Shown: piece by piece, positions 18,101 through 25,455 of the stretch | Layout: the number at the start of each line of letters is the position of its first letter | Position numbering within the stretch: the stretch's first letter is position 1 | Position numbers and translations under genes: made by a program | The notes under the pieces: generated by a model | The model's input: the letters and a program-made list of their open reading frames with translations, nothing else | Told to the model about the DNA's origin: nothing | Database searches by the model: none | Origin: Gemmatimonadota bacterium | GTDB taxonomy: Bacteria; Gemmatimonadota; Gemmatimonadetes; Longimicrobiales; Gaopeijiaceae | NCBI GenBank assembly: GCA_040882465.1 | Contig: JBBEBG010000013.1 | Location: forward strand, 1 to 34,725 | Direction of reading: 5' to 3' | DNA: 34,725 nucleotides

Positions 18101-18724
18101 GTGGAAAGTTCTTCGGACGCGGATCGCGGGAGTGGGGAGTCGAACAGCGACGTGCGTCAGCACCTCTGGGTGCTCAGAGCGCAACTGGGCGACGTCGGGG
18201 CGTTGACGAATCTCGTCGGTGCGCACCAGGGGCGAGTTCTGCATTACCTCGAGTCCATCGTAGGCTCGCGGGACGACGCCGAGGATGCGCTCCAGGACAT
18301 CTGGGTCACCGTCGTTCGCAAGATCGCAAAGCTCGAGGATCCGAGGGCGTTCCGGGCGTGGCTTTATCGAATCGCCCGAAATCGGGCGCTTTCCGGACTC
18401 CGAAGGAAGAGGCGCGAGGGGGAGCGGTTGGTGGACGAGGCGCATGGAAGCGAGAACACGTCCACCGAAGCCGACGAAAACGAAACGTGGTTAGGGGAAC
18501 TCGACCCGGAAGCTGTGCACGCTGCGATCAAGGACCTTTCCCCGGCCCACCGCGAGGCGATCGTCCTTCGGTACTTCCAGGGCATGGGATACGAGGGAAT
18601 ATCCGAAATCGCCGGTTGCAGCATCGGGACCATTCGATCGCGAATCCATTACGGCAAAGCCGAATTGCGAAAATTACTTATGCATCCTCGTAGTTCCGAG
18701 GCGAACCCGGAGGGACATCAATGA
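18101..18724 (+). CDS. ECF-type RNA polymerase sigma factor
   Basis: The 207-aa protein has sigma region 2 at about 28-98 (LVGAHQGRVLHYLESIVGSRDDAEDALQDIWVTV, then FRAWLYRIARNRAL) and region 4 at about 140-192 (LSPAHREAIVLRYFQGMGYEGISEIAGCSIGTIRSRIHYGKAELRKLL). The two are joined by an acidic linker with no region 3, as in ECF sigma factors. It should direct RNA polymerase to a dedicated promoter set. The start used is GTG 18101. The gene overlaps the next by 4 nt (ATGA), the usual position for an anti-sigma factor. The adjacent exported peptidase is probably in the same unit. Confidence 0.93.
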   Translation: MESSSDADRGSGESNSDVRQHLWVLRAQLGDVGALTNLVGAHQGRVLHYLESIVGSRDDAEDALQDIWVTVVRKIAKLEDPRAFRAWLYRIARNRALSGLRRKRREGERLVDEAHGSENTSTEADENETWLGELDPEAVHAAIKDLSPAHREAIVLRYFQGMGYEGISEIAGCSIGTIRSRIHYGKAELRKLLMHPRSSEANPEGHQ

Positions 18725-19086
18725 ATGAAGAAACGGGCGCCGTATCCGAGGAGACTCGACGACTTCTCGGAGAGATCGTAGCAGACGAGAGAAAGACGGA
18801 GGAGCGAATCCGGAAGGCGTCGCTCGTAGCTTGGGCTGCCGCCTTCGCGGCCGTCCCCCTCTTCGGGCTCGTCATGTATTTCACGAGGAACGTGGGGGGG
18901 AGCTCCGTGGAGGTCGCTCGGGCGCTGCTGGTCGTGGTGACGTTGACGGGCGGGCTGGCCCTCTTTCTAGCCGTCCTGATGACGCTGGCGTGGCTCTTTC
19001 GATCGCGGGCGCCCACGCTCGCCGTGATCGAGCGGCGACTCGCTGTGCTCGAAGAGATCCTACTTTCCCGCGGGGGGCCGCGGTGA
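18721..19086 (+). CDS. Small two-helix membrane protein, candidate anti-sigma partner
   Basis: The 121-aa protein has a cytoplasmic N-terminal segment rich in Glu, Arg and Lys (residues 1-35). Two membrane helices follow, about 37-56 (LVAWAAAFAAVPLFGLVMYF) and about 68-92 (ALLVVVTLTGGLALFLAVLMTLAWL). A short amphipathic tail is predicted to be cytoplasmic (IERRLAVLEEILLS). It has no zinc-binding HxxxCxxC motif, so it is not a standard ZAS anti-sigma factor. The start at 18721 overlaps the sigma-factor stop (ATGA), which implies translational coupling. A role in holding the sigma factor at the membrane is inferred from position only. Confidence 0.72.
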   Translation: MNEETGAVSEETRRLLGEIVADERKTEERIRKASLVAWAAAFAAVPLFGLVMYFTRNVGGSSVEVARALLVVVTLTGGLALFLAVLMTLAWLFRSRAPTLAVIERRLAVLEEILLSRGGPR

Positions 19087-19111
19087 GGCGGGGCTGAGGC
19101 TCGTCAGGCCC

Positions 19112-19378
19112 CTTGCAATCACTCAACTCCCGGCGGCACGACTACACTTCGCTTCGCTCGCGTGAGCCTCCGGGATTACGTCGGGACACTGCCAACCGGT
19201 TGGCCCGGAAGGGTTCGAACCTGCGACCCGCTGATTAGAGGTCACGGGGGGCCGTTGGGAGGCGGTCGGTTCAGGTGGGCTTAGGTCGGTCGCATAAGGG
19301 TTTCCGACGTTTCGCCGGCTCCCCAATTCGGTGGAGATCGAGGGTGTTTGGGGCGGCTGTGAACCGGGAGGCAATCGC
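19112..19378 (-). repeat. tRNA-Asn-derived direct repeat, copy 1 (interrupted 3' half)
   Basis: This 267-bp segment is repeated at 22713-22980 in the same orientation. The first 130 bp or so are nearly identical; the rest is clearly related but diverged. On the minus strand it contains the 3' half of tRNA-Asn from the anticodon loop to the T loop (19215-19237). A 72-nt insert follows (19143-19214), and then the rest of the T arm and acceptor end plus flank (19121-19142). This copy has decayed: CCCGGCGGCACGAC where the intact tRNA gene has CCCGCGGCAGGAC. It lies just after the 3' end of the permease gene. No gene is supported between 19087 and 19434. Confidence 0.85.
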
Positions 19379-19434
19379 CCTTTGGCTTCCGTATGCTCCC
19401 CAGGGCGAGAGCCCCGTCCGGTCCGGGGCACACT

Positions 19435-22215
19435 TCAGTCCGTCCGCAACGCCGACATCGCATCGATTCGTGCGGCGCGCAGTGCAGGGAGGAAACCTCC
19501 GACGAGAGCGGCGGTCGTTACGACCGCTGCGGCACCCAGGAACATCACGGGGTCGGTCGGCTCGACACCAAAGAGCACGGATCGCAGGAGCCCGGTGAGG
19601 GCGGCTGCCGAGACCGTCCCGAGCACGAGGCCGGCGAAGAGGAGCTGGGCGGTCCCGCGGAGCACCATGGCCAGGATTCGCGACGGGTCAGCGCCCAACG
19701 CGACACGAACGCCGAGTTCCTGAGTCCTCTGCCGCATTCCGTGCGCGACGACTCCATACACGCCAATCGTGCCAACAAGAAGCGAGATGCCTCCGCCGAT
19801 CGTGAGGAGGAGAGCAAGAAGCCGATCGCGGGAGGTCGCGAAGCGTACCACGTCAGTCATCGGGCGCACCTTGCCTACACTCACGTCGGGATCAGCCGTA
19901 CCAACGGCATTGCGCACGGACTCGATCAGGGCCGAAGGTGGGAGGGCCGTGCGGATCACGAGCGTAGCGTCTACAGGGAACCACGACGGGTCTACCCTCG
20001 GCTGGATGATCGGAATGTAGACGATCTCCTCCGCGCGCTCGCGCGGGGAGGCGTCCTGAACGTCTTCGACCACGCCGGCCACCGTGTATGGCGGGATGTC
20101 GCGGATCTGCCGTGTGTCGCTGTCGAGCATGTCCGCGATTCGGCCCTCTGGCGTGAGGCGGTTCAACCTGCGTCCGATCGCGCGCTCCCCGGAAAAAAGG
20201 CGTGCGGCGAGTGCGCGACTGATGAGCACTGGCTGCGGAAACTCGGCGGGGTTCGGGAGGGCATCGGACGCGTCCGACTCAACGCCGCTGCCCTCCAGAA
20301 CTTCAATTCCCGCGACTTCGAAGTACCCCGGGGTGAAGAATTGAAAGGTCACCTCCGGGGGAACGATGTCCTGACCGGCTTCCGCCTCAATCTCTCGGAC
20401 GGGGGCACGCTCGTACCCGCTGCCGCCGGCAAGCGGAACGCTCGTGACGGCCGCGACCGCCGTGACTCCAGGAATCGACGACACTCGAGCCATGACCGTC
20501 TCGTATGCCTGTTCGTAGTCCAGGTAGCGCCCGCGCTGAATTCCCATCTCCGCGGTCAGGATACCATCCGGCTCGATTCCGATCTCCACACCGCCTAACC
20601 TCGCGAAGCTCTTGGCCATGAGCCCTGAGCCGACGAGAAGCACAAGGGTAAGCCCGATCTGCACCACCACGAGACCGTTCCGGGTGCGGCGGTCCACTGC
20701 CCCGTGCGTCGATCCGGGTCTCGAAGTGCCCAAGGACCGGGGGGCATGAGGACCCAGCTGTCGTGCGGCCGACAAGGCGGCGATGGCCGCAGCGATGGCC
20801 AAGGACACCGAAACAGCAAAAAGGATGACTTCGCCGCTCATCCGGATCTCCGGAAGGCGAGGCAGCTCGATCGGTACGGACGATCCCAGGCCGCCGATTC
20901 CCCATTGGGCCAGGAGAATTCCCAGACCTCCTCCCACCACCGCAAGCAGCAGACTCTCGGTGAGGAAGAGACGAACGATGGGCAAATGACCCGATCCCAG
21001 GGCGACACGGACGGCGAACTCCCGCCCCCGTTCTTCGGACCTGAGGAGGACCAGGTTGGAGACGTTGGCGGCAGACACGAGCAGGAGCAGCGCCACGCTC
21101 CCAAATACGATCCAGATGGGGGCCTCGGCGCCCGCGATCATCTCTTCCCTGAGAGACTCGACCCTCGATGCGAGTCCGATCTCCTCCATCTGCGCCATGG
21201 CGGCAGCCGGGACCGATTCCGACAAACGCGGAAAGAGAGCCGAGAGCTCGGCCTCCGCGACCGACGGATCGACACCGTCCTGGAGGCGAGCCACCGCGTT
21301 CAGCTCGAAACTCAACCCGAAGTAAACGAACCCTGCCCCGGGCGCATCCAGAATCCAGATCCTTGTATCGGCTCTGGGAAAGTCGACGGCCGCCGGGAGC
21401 ACTCCGATGATCTCCCTAGGCGATCCATTGACCCGGATCACTCGTCCGAGGATGCCGGGATCCCTGCCATACCGGTTCAGCCAGAGCTCGTGGCTGACGA
21501 GGATGGGAACGGTCCAGGAGCTGTCGAAGACTCCGGGGGTCGCGCCGAAGGGCGCCGTGTCTTCCTCGACCCAGAGGCGACCGAGTTCGGGAGTCACGCC
21601 CAGGACCCCAAACAGATTGTGGGACGCGCGCGAGACCCGTACCCGCTCCCCTGGGCCGAAGTCATCGAAGAGGCTTCCGACGCCCTCGACGAAGGTCGCC
21701 ATTCCGTCCAGGGTCCGCGCATTCGAGCTGTAATGGCGGACGAGAGCGCTCGAGAGCCCGGTCTCCAAGAGCCCGAGTCCGGGAGCGACGTGCTTGACTG
21801 CCACGAGTCGATCGGGTTCCGCGAAGGGGAGGGGCGCGAGGACAACGCCGTTCAGCACAGCGAAGACTGCCGTCGCACCGCCAATGCCGAGGCCCAGCGT
21901 CCCGATGGCCGCGAGTGAGTATGCGGGCCGCCGAACCAGCCCCCGAACGGCGAGTCGCGCCTCGCGCACCCACGTCTCCAATCGAGGAAGCCCCCGCGCC
22001 GAAATTCCCTCTTCGCGAAAGCGCTCGACACCGCCAAAAGCGATCCTGGCGCGGCGTCGGGCCTCATCGAACGAAAGCCCTTGCCCGCGCGCTAGATACT
22101 CAGCCTCGAATTCGAGATGAGCCCGCATCTCCTCGTCCATCTCCCGCGACATTTCCCCCTTTCGCAACGTCGACCGGAATCGGCGCAGCACCTCTCGCAC
22201 TCGACGCTTCAGCAT
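19435..22215 (-). CDS. Large MacB/FtsX-type ABC permease (ADOP family)
   Basis: Read from ATG 22215 the protein is 926 aa. It has the features of the acidobacterial duplicated orphan permease (ADOP) group. An N-terminal cytoplasmic helical segment (REMDEEMRAHLEFEAEYLARGQGLSFDEARRRARIAFGG) is followed by a membrane helix and MacB-like periplasmic domain (GIGGATAVFAVLNGVVLAPLPF). Next are three FtsX helices around residues 360-500, a second periplasmic domain and three more helices at the C-terminus (ISLLVGTIGVYGVVAHGMRQRTQELGVRVALGA). No ATPase gene is adjacent, as usual for ADOPs. The open frame continues upstream to 22479, overlapping padR, but family N-termini start at MLKRRVRE. It follows padR by 14 bp, so they form one operon. 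Substrate unknown. Confidence 0.9.
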   Translation of the reverse strand: MLKRRVREVLRRFRSTLRKGEMSREMDEEMRAHLEFEAEYLARGQGLSFDEARRRARIAFGGVERFREEGISARGLPRLETWVREARLAVRGLVRRPAYSLAAIGTLGLGIGGATAVFAVLNGVVLAPLPFAEPDRLVAVKHVAPGLGLLETGLSSALVRHYSSNARTLDGMATFVEGVGSLFDDFGPGERVRVSRASHNLFGVLGVTPELGRLWVEEDTAPFGATPGVFDSSWTVPILVSHELWLNRYGRDPGILGRVIRVNGSPREIIGVLPAAVDFPRADTRIWILDAPGAGFVYFGLSFELNAVARLQDGVDPSVAEAELSALFPRLSESVPAAAMAQMEEIGLASRVESLREEMIAGAEAPIWIVFGSVALLLLVSAANVSNLVLLRSEERGREFAVRVALGSGHLPIVRLFLTESLLLAVVGGGLGILLAQWGIGGLGSSVPIELPRLPEIRMSGEVILFAVSVSLAIAAAIAALSAARQLGPHAPRSLGTSRPGSTHGAVDRRTRNGLVVVQIGLTLVLLVGSGLMAKSFARLGGVEIGIEPDGILTAEMGIQRGRYLDYEQAYETVMARVSSIPGVTAVAAVTSVPLAGGSGYERAPVREIEAEAGQDIVPPEVTFQFFTPGYFEVAGIEVLEGSGVESDASDALPNPAEFPQPVLISRALAARLFSGERAIGRRLNRLTPEGRIADMLDSDTRQIRDIPPYTVAGVVEDVQDASPRERAEEIVYIPIIQPRVDPSWFPVDATLVIRTALPPSALIESVRNAVGTADPDVSVGKVRPMTDVVRFATSRDRLLALLLTIGGGISLLVGTIGVYGVVAHGMRQRTQELGVRVALGADPSRILAMVLRGTAQLLFAGLVLGTVSAAALTGLLRSVLFGVEPTDPVMFLGAAAVVTTAALVGGFLPALRAARIDAMSALRTD

Positions 22216-22229
22216 GGATTGACCCCGGT

Positions 22230-22559
22230 TCAAGGAGCTTGCAGCACCAGTTCGACGGCGGAGGTGAGGCGTCGCCAGGTCGCTTGCTCTGCTCGGAATT
22301 GCCGGCGACCGTCGGACGTGACCTGATAGACTTTCACCTTCCTTCCCCCCGGACTCACGCTCCACTCGCTCGAGATCCATCCTCGCTCCTCCAGCCGGTA
22401 AAGCGCCGGATAGAGGGATCCCTGACCAATGGAGAGAACGTCCTCCGACATTTGTTCGATGCGCTTTCCGATTCCCCAACCATGTAGTGGACCAGCGGCG
22501 AGCGTCTTCAGGATGAGGAGATCGAGCGTTCCCTGGAGGAGATCGGTGCGGTCGCCCAT
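22230..22559 (-). CDS. PadR-family transcriptional regulator
   Basis: Read from ATG 22559, the 109-aa protein begins MGDRTDLLQGTLDLLILKTLAAGPLHGWGIGKRI. This is the PadR winged-helix start found in regulators paired with ADOP permeases. It continues with the wing segment GSLYPALYRLEERGWISSEW and a C-terminal dimerisation helix. PadR proteins are usually repressors of an adjacent transporter operon. The frame runs upstream to 22724, but that part covers the operator and terminator. A GAGGAAGG ribosome site sits just before the ATG. A perfect 13-bp inverted repeat 28 bp upstream is the probable autoregulatory operator. Confidence 0.92.
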   Translation of the reverse strand: MGDRTDLLQGTLDLLILKTLAAGPLHGWGIGKRIEQMSEDVLSIGQGSLYPALYRLEERGWISSEWSVSPGGRKVKVYQVTSDGRRQFRAEQATWRRLTSAVELVLQAP

Positions 22560-22586
22560 GCCTTCCTCGTTGAGGAGTGAGACCTC

Positions 22587-22626
22587 GACGTTCGACAATA
22601 GGATGGCGCGGGAATTGTCGAACGTC
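22587..22626 (-). promoter_or_regulatory. 13-bp perfect inverted repeat, predicted PadR operator
   Basis: GACGTTCGACAAT (22587-22599) and ATTGTCGAACGTC (22614-22626) are exact reverse complements with a 14-nt spacer, placed 28 bp upstream of padR. On the minus strand the arms include TTGACG (22628-22623) and TATTGT (22600-22595), which resemble -35 and -10 boxes, but their 22-nt spacing is too long for a standard promoter. Autoregulation by PadR is inferred from position and symmetry. Confidence 0.65.
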
Positions 22627-22670
22627 AAGGTATGTGTGACTTCTGGTCCCGGAGGATTGAAGAGGGCCTC

Positions 22671-22706
22671 AAAAAAAACGCCCTCCCGGCCGAAGCCAGG
22701 AGGGCG
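22671..22706 (-). terminator. Rho-independent terminator (minus strand)
   Basis: Read on the minus strand, an 8-bp perfect stem (CGCCCTCC with GGAGGGCG, at 22699-22706 and 22679-22686) closes a 12-nt loop and is followed directly by eight T (22678-22671). It ends transcripts coming leftward from the MFS gene through repeat copy 2, and insulates the padR promoter region just downstream. Confidence 0.85.
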
Positions 22707-22712
22707 CATAAC

Positions 22713-22980
22713 CCCTGCAATCACTCAACTCCCGCGGCAGGACTACGCTTCGCTTCGCTCGCGTGAGCCTCCGGAATTACGTCTGGACACTGCCAACCGG
22801 TTGGCCCGGAAGGGTTCGAACCTGCGACCCGCTGATTAACAGTTCACGGAGGGCTCTTTGGGGGCGGTCGGTTGAGGTGGGCGGACGTTGATTCCGTAAG
22901 TGCTTTCGGGGCTTCGCCGGGTCAGCTGTTCGGATGAAATCGGGGCTGTTCGGAGTGGCTGTCAACCGGGCGGCAATCGC
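22713..22980 (-). repeat. tRNA-Asn-derived direct repeat, copy 2 (interrupted 3' half)
   Basis: This is the second copy of the repeat seen at 19112-19378, in the same orientation and better preserved. On the minus strand it reads tRNA-Asn from the anticodon loop to the T loop (22842-22816, 27 nt identical to the intact gene at 30555-30627). A 72-nt insert follows (22815-22744), and then the rest of the T arm, acceptor strand and about 10 nt of flank (22743-22721). The insert includes the palindrome CCAACCGGTTGG. The copy lies between the end of the MFS gene and the terminator at 22671-22706. No gene is supported from 22560 to 22992. Confidence 0.87.
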
Positions 22981-22992
22981 TTCAGCCGGCCC

Positions 22993-24324
22993 TCAGGGGT
23001 GACCCTCCGCTCGTTCCGTTACATGAATTCCCAGCGTGAGCGCCGACGCCACGGCGACGGACAGCACGCCTCCCCAGAGCAGAGCATCGAGGCCCGCCCC
23101 GGAATCTATGACGGCGCCCACCAGGACGGGACTCCCGGCTGTGCTCACGGCAACGAGGGCTGCCATGAGGGATTTGATGGACCCGAGGTGCCGAAGGCCA
23201 TACATCTCGGCCCAGAGGGCGACCCGAGCGTTACCGCTCACGCCCGTCGTCACCCCGATGCAGGCCATGAAGGCGTACGACACCCATACGAAATCCAACG
23301 CCATGAGCAGTCCCATGGCGATGCCTAGCGGGAGCAGACTCAACGAAAAGACCGTTCTCGCGCCGAATCGGTCCAGCGTCTCGCCGCCCGCGAGCGAAAA
23401 CACCACACGAGTGACGGCGAACGCTGTGAACGCGGAGGCCATGACCGCGGCGCTCCATCCCCTGGACGCGCCGATCCCGGTCTGGTAAAGGAAGATCCCG
23501 GTAGCCCAGAAGGGAGGGAGCAGCGCGGCCGGAAGCGCGAACCAGAACCGGGGATCGCGGAGCATCTCGCGGCGCGTCCAGTCGCGGTCGTCGGCCACCG
23601 CTTCGTTACCCTGCTCGGAGAGGGATACCAGGTCTGGGTCCCACACGGCCGCGCCGGAGGGCACGGGTCTCGGCTCCGCGCGTCCTGAAGGAACCGCCAC
23701 ACCGCGATCGGGGCGCTCCTCCAGCTCGGGTTCGCCGGCATTCGCTCGGGAGATCAGGGCCAGGAACAGGGGCGCGAAGAGGAACACAGAAAGTGCGGAG
23801 ACACCCACCCACGTGCCTCGCCACCCGGCAAACGCGATGGCCGCGGTACCCAGGAGCGGCAGGACCGCCTCTCCGATCGAGAACCCGAGACTGGAGATTC
23901 CGAGAGCCCTTCCGCGACTCCCCGATGCGTGCCGCCGGGCCATCTCCGTCAGGGCGGTCAGGGCCGCCAGCCCGGGGCCCGCCAGGCGAAGCCCGAACAG
24001 GCCGACGAAGAGGGCAAGAAGATGATTCCCGCCGGCGAGAAGAAGCCCCGAGCCGGCCATGACGGCCGCGATGACCATCGAGAATCGAGCGAGGCTGGTC
24101 CGGTCCATCCACGCACCCGCCCACGGAAGCACGAGGGCGCTCGACAAGGTGGCGACGGCGTAGAGCAGGCCGAACTCGGCATTGCCCAGGGAATGCGCCG
24201 TCAACAGGTAGGGAACGAAGAGGGAGACGAAGAAGGTCTGTCCAAAACTGGAGAAGAACGTGAGCGAGAGGCCGACGGCCAAGGTGGGAAGCCGACTCCT
24301 CAGAGTGCTCCGTCGCTCAAACAT
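22993..24324 (-). CDS. Major facilitator superfamily transporter
   Basis: The 443-aa protein has about 12 predicted membrane helices in two halves of six, separated by a polar loop at about residues 195-250 (EPELEERPDRGVAVPSGRAEPRP). MFS-like features include the loop 2-3 motif GAWMDRTSLARF, a corresponding second-half motif GGETLDRFGARTVF, and Gly-rich helices. The substrate cannot be predicted from the sequence. Its style resembles organic-acid/MCT-like and CynX-like exporters. The start is ATG 24324. It lies 81 bp after the DksA-like gene on the same strand and is followed by repeat copy 2 and a terminator. Confidence 0.9.
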   Translation of the reverse strand: MFERRSTLRSRLPTLAVGLSLTFFSSFGQTFFVSLFVPYLLTAHSLGNAEFGLLYAVATLSSALVLPWAGAWMDRTSLARFSMVIAAVMAGSGLLLAGGNHLLALFVGLFGLRLAGPGLAALTALTEMARRHASGSRGRALGISSLGFSIGEAVLPLLGTAAIAFAGWRGTWVGVSALSVFLFAPLFLALISRANAGEPELEERPDRGVAVPSGRAEPRPVPSGAAVWDPDLVSLSEQGNEAVADDRDWTRREMLRDPRFWFALPAALLPPFWATGIFLYQTGIGASRGWSAAVMASAFTAFAVTRVVFSLAGGETLDRFGARTVFSLSLLPLGIAMGLLMALDFVWVSYAFMACIGVTTGVSGNARVALWAEMYGLRHLGSIKSLMAALVAVSTAGSPVLVGAVIDSGAGLDALLWGGVLSVAVASALTLGIHVTERAEGHP

Positions 24325-24405
24325 CCGGGCCCCTGAAAAGTGAGGCGCGTGAGAGAGGATGGGGCCCCGACCGGTTCGATGAATCGGCTCCCTGCCGGAA
24401 CCGGT

Positions 24406-24750
24406 TCAAGGCGTGGTGCAGCCCCCGCACTCCTCGGCCTCCAGAACGACGAATAGGCGACCCGGGTCGATGTCGGCGCCGCAGTGCGCGCAGATGCCGT
24501 ATGTTCCGGCGTCCATACGCTTCAGGGCCGACCGGATGGCGCCGAGGCGCGCCTCCTGACGCTCCTGAAGCCCCTGGCTAAGGTGCTGACTCTGAAGTGA
24601 ATCCATCCGCGAGAGCCTCCCCACCGCCTGCTGGTCCAACTCCACGGGGCGCGTCGCTTCCGCGCCGATCGAGAGACTGCGCTCGAGGCGGGCAGCCTCG
24701 GCGGCCAACTCCTCGCGAAGGGCCTTGCTCTGATCGTCCGTGAGGGGCAT
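24406..24750 (-). CDS. Short DksA/TraR-family zinc-finger protein
   Basis: The 114-aa protein has an N-terminal helical region containing PVELDQQAVGRLSRMDSLQ, a hallmark of the short TraR/DksA-like group. A C-terminal C4 zinc finger follows, with Cys87-x2-Cys90 and Cys108-x2-Cys111 separated by 17 residues (CAHCG, then CGGC). Such proteins enter the RNA polymerase secondary channel and alter promoter response, often under stress. The classical DksA coiled-coil-tip DxxDxA motif is not evident, so activity may differ from E. coli DksA. The start is ATG 24750. It lies upstream of the MFS gene on the same strand, and divergent from the chaperonin-like operon. Confidence 0.9.
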   Translation of the reverse strand: MPLTDDQSKALREELAAEAARLERSLSIGAEATRPVELDQQAVGRLSRMDSLQSQHLSQGLQERQEARLGAIRSALKRMDAGTYGICAHCGADIDPGRLFVVLEAEECGGCTTP

Positions 24751-25347
24751 TCGAGTGACTCCGGTGCGACACTCACCGAGAAGCGCTGTCGAGCATGCGG
24801 TCGAGCATCAGGATCGCGGGCGGGCCGCCCGACGAAAGAGTACTAGAGTAACGGATGTGACTTGGCGCACGCACCGGGGATCGTGGACCGAGGGATCCAA
24901 AGCGTGTTACCTTTTTCATTGGCTTCGATGTGTGCGAGCGGCCTCCGTGGACCAGGGGGCCCGGCGGCACGCCGCGATCCATGAAACGCTGCCGCCGCTG
25001 CGACGATCCGCCGCTTGCGGCCGCCGAGGCCACTCGTGCAGCGGGAGCGTGACATGTGCAATCCCCTTCCAGCCGCTTCCCAGTCGGTCCGGGCCACCCG
25101 CCGCGGTTTCCAGACTCCACCCTGACAGCACCGTTCTGAATCCGCGGGTCGCCCCCATGGGTGGCCCGCCGTTCCCGCACGCCTGCGATCGGCAGCGACG
25201 TCTTGCTTTGCGGTCGGGAGCCGTTCGGGGCGCGCCCGCTCCGCGGTCGGCTCCAAGCGCGGCGCATCGGTGCCGAAGGCGTTGCACCTCCCGCAGAGAC
25301 GTGGCCATTCGCACCGGCAAGGTCGTTCCAAGAGGACAGGAAAGGAC
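24751..25347. other. 597-bp region without a supported gene (divergent control region)
   Basis: This gap separates the DksA-like gene (minus strand) from the chaperonin-like operon (plus strand). Long open frames exist on both strands, but their translations are rich in Arg, Pro and Ser, show no domain pattern and look like GC-driven artefacts. It must contain the promoters for both flanking units, yet I could not pick out a convincing -35/-10 pair. A degraded coding sequence here cannot be excluded. Confidence 0.5.
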
Positions 25348-25455
25348 ATGAGGATGAGGCACAACGAGCAAGAATTCGATCCCTTCGTGCGGAGGACTCC
25401 GGCGATGCGGCGCGCAGGGACGCTCCAGCCGCGAAATCCGAAGGTGCGACCGTGA
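25348..25455 (+). CDS. 35-aa small ORF coupled to the GroEL-like gene
   Basis: ATG 25348 follows a purine-rich stretch containing AGAGGA and AAAGGA. It opens a 35-codon frame beginning MRMRHNEQEFDPFVRRTP, with many Arg and Pro. Its stop (TGA 25453-25455) overlaps the GTG start of the GroEL-like gene by 4 nt, the same coupling used by the genes that follow. It could be a small protein, a leader peptide that couples translation, or the stub of a lost gene; the EFDPF segment faintly recalls Hsp20 N-termini, which I cannot confirm. No homologue is recognised. Confidence 0.4.
   Translation: MRMRHNEQEFDPFVRRTPAMRRAGTLQPRNPKVRP

Noticed and set aside
22777-22965. Short ORFs within the tRNA-derived repeats (e.g. 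...LLISGSQVRTLPGQPVGSVQT)
   Set aside because: They are translations of the tRNA-Asn 3' half and its insert; frames of this type are well-known annotation artefacts next to tRNA genes.
19112-22980. Insertion sequence bounded by the two repeats
   Set aside because: No transposase and no terminal inverted repeats; the repeats are direct and tRNA-derived, and the DNA between them encodes PadR and a permease.
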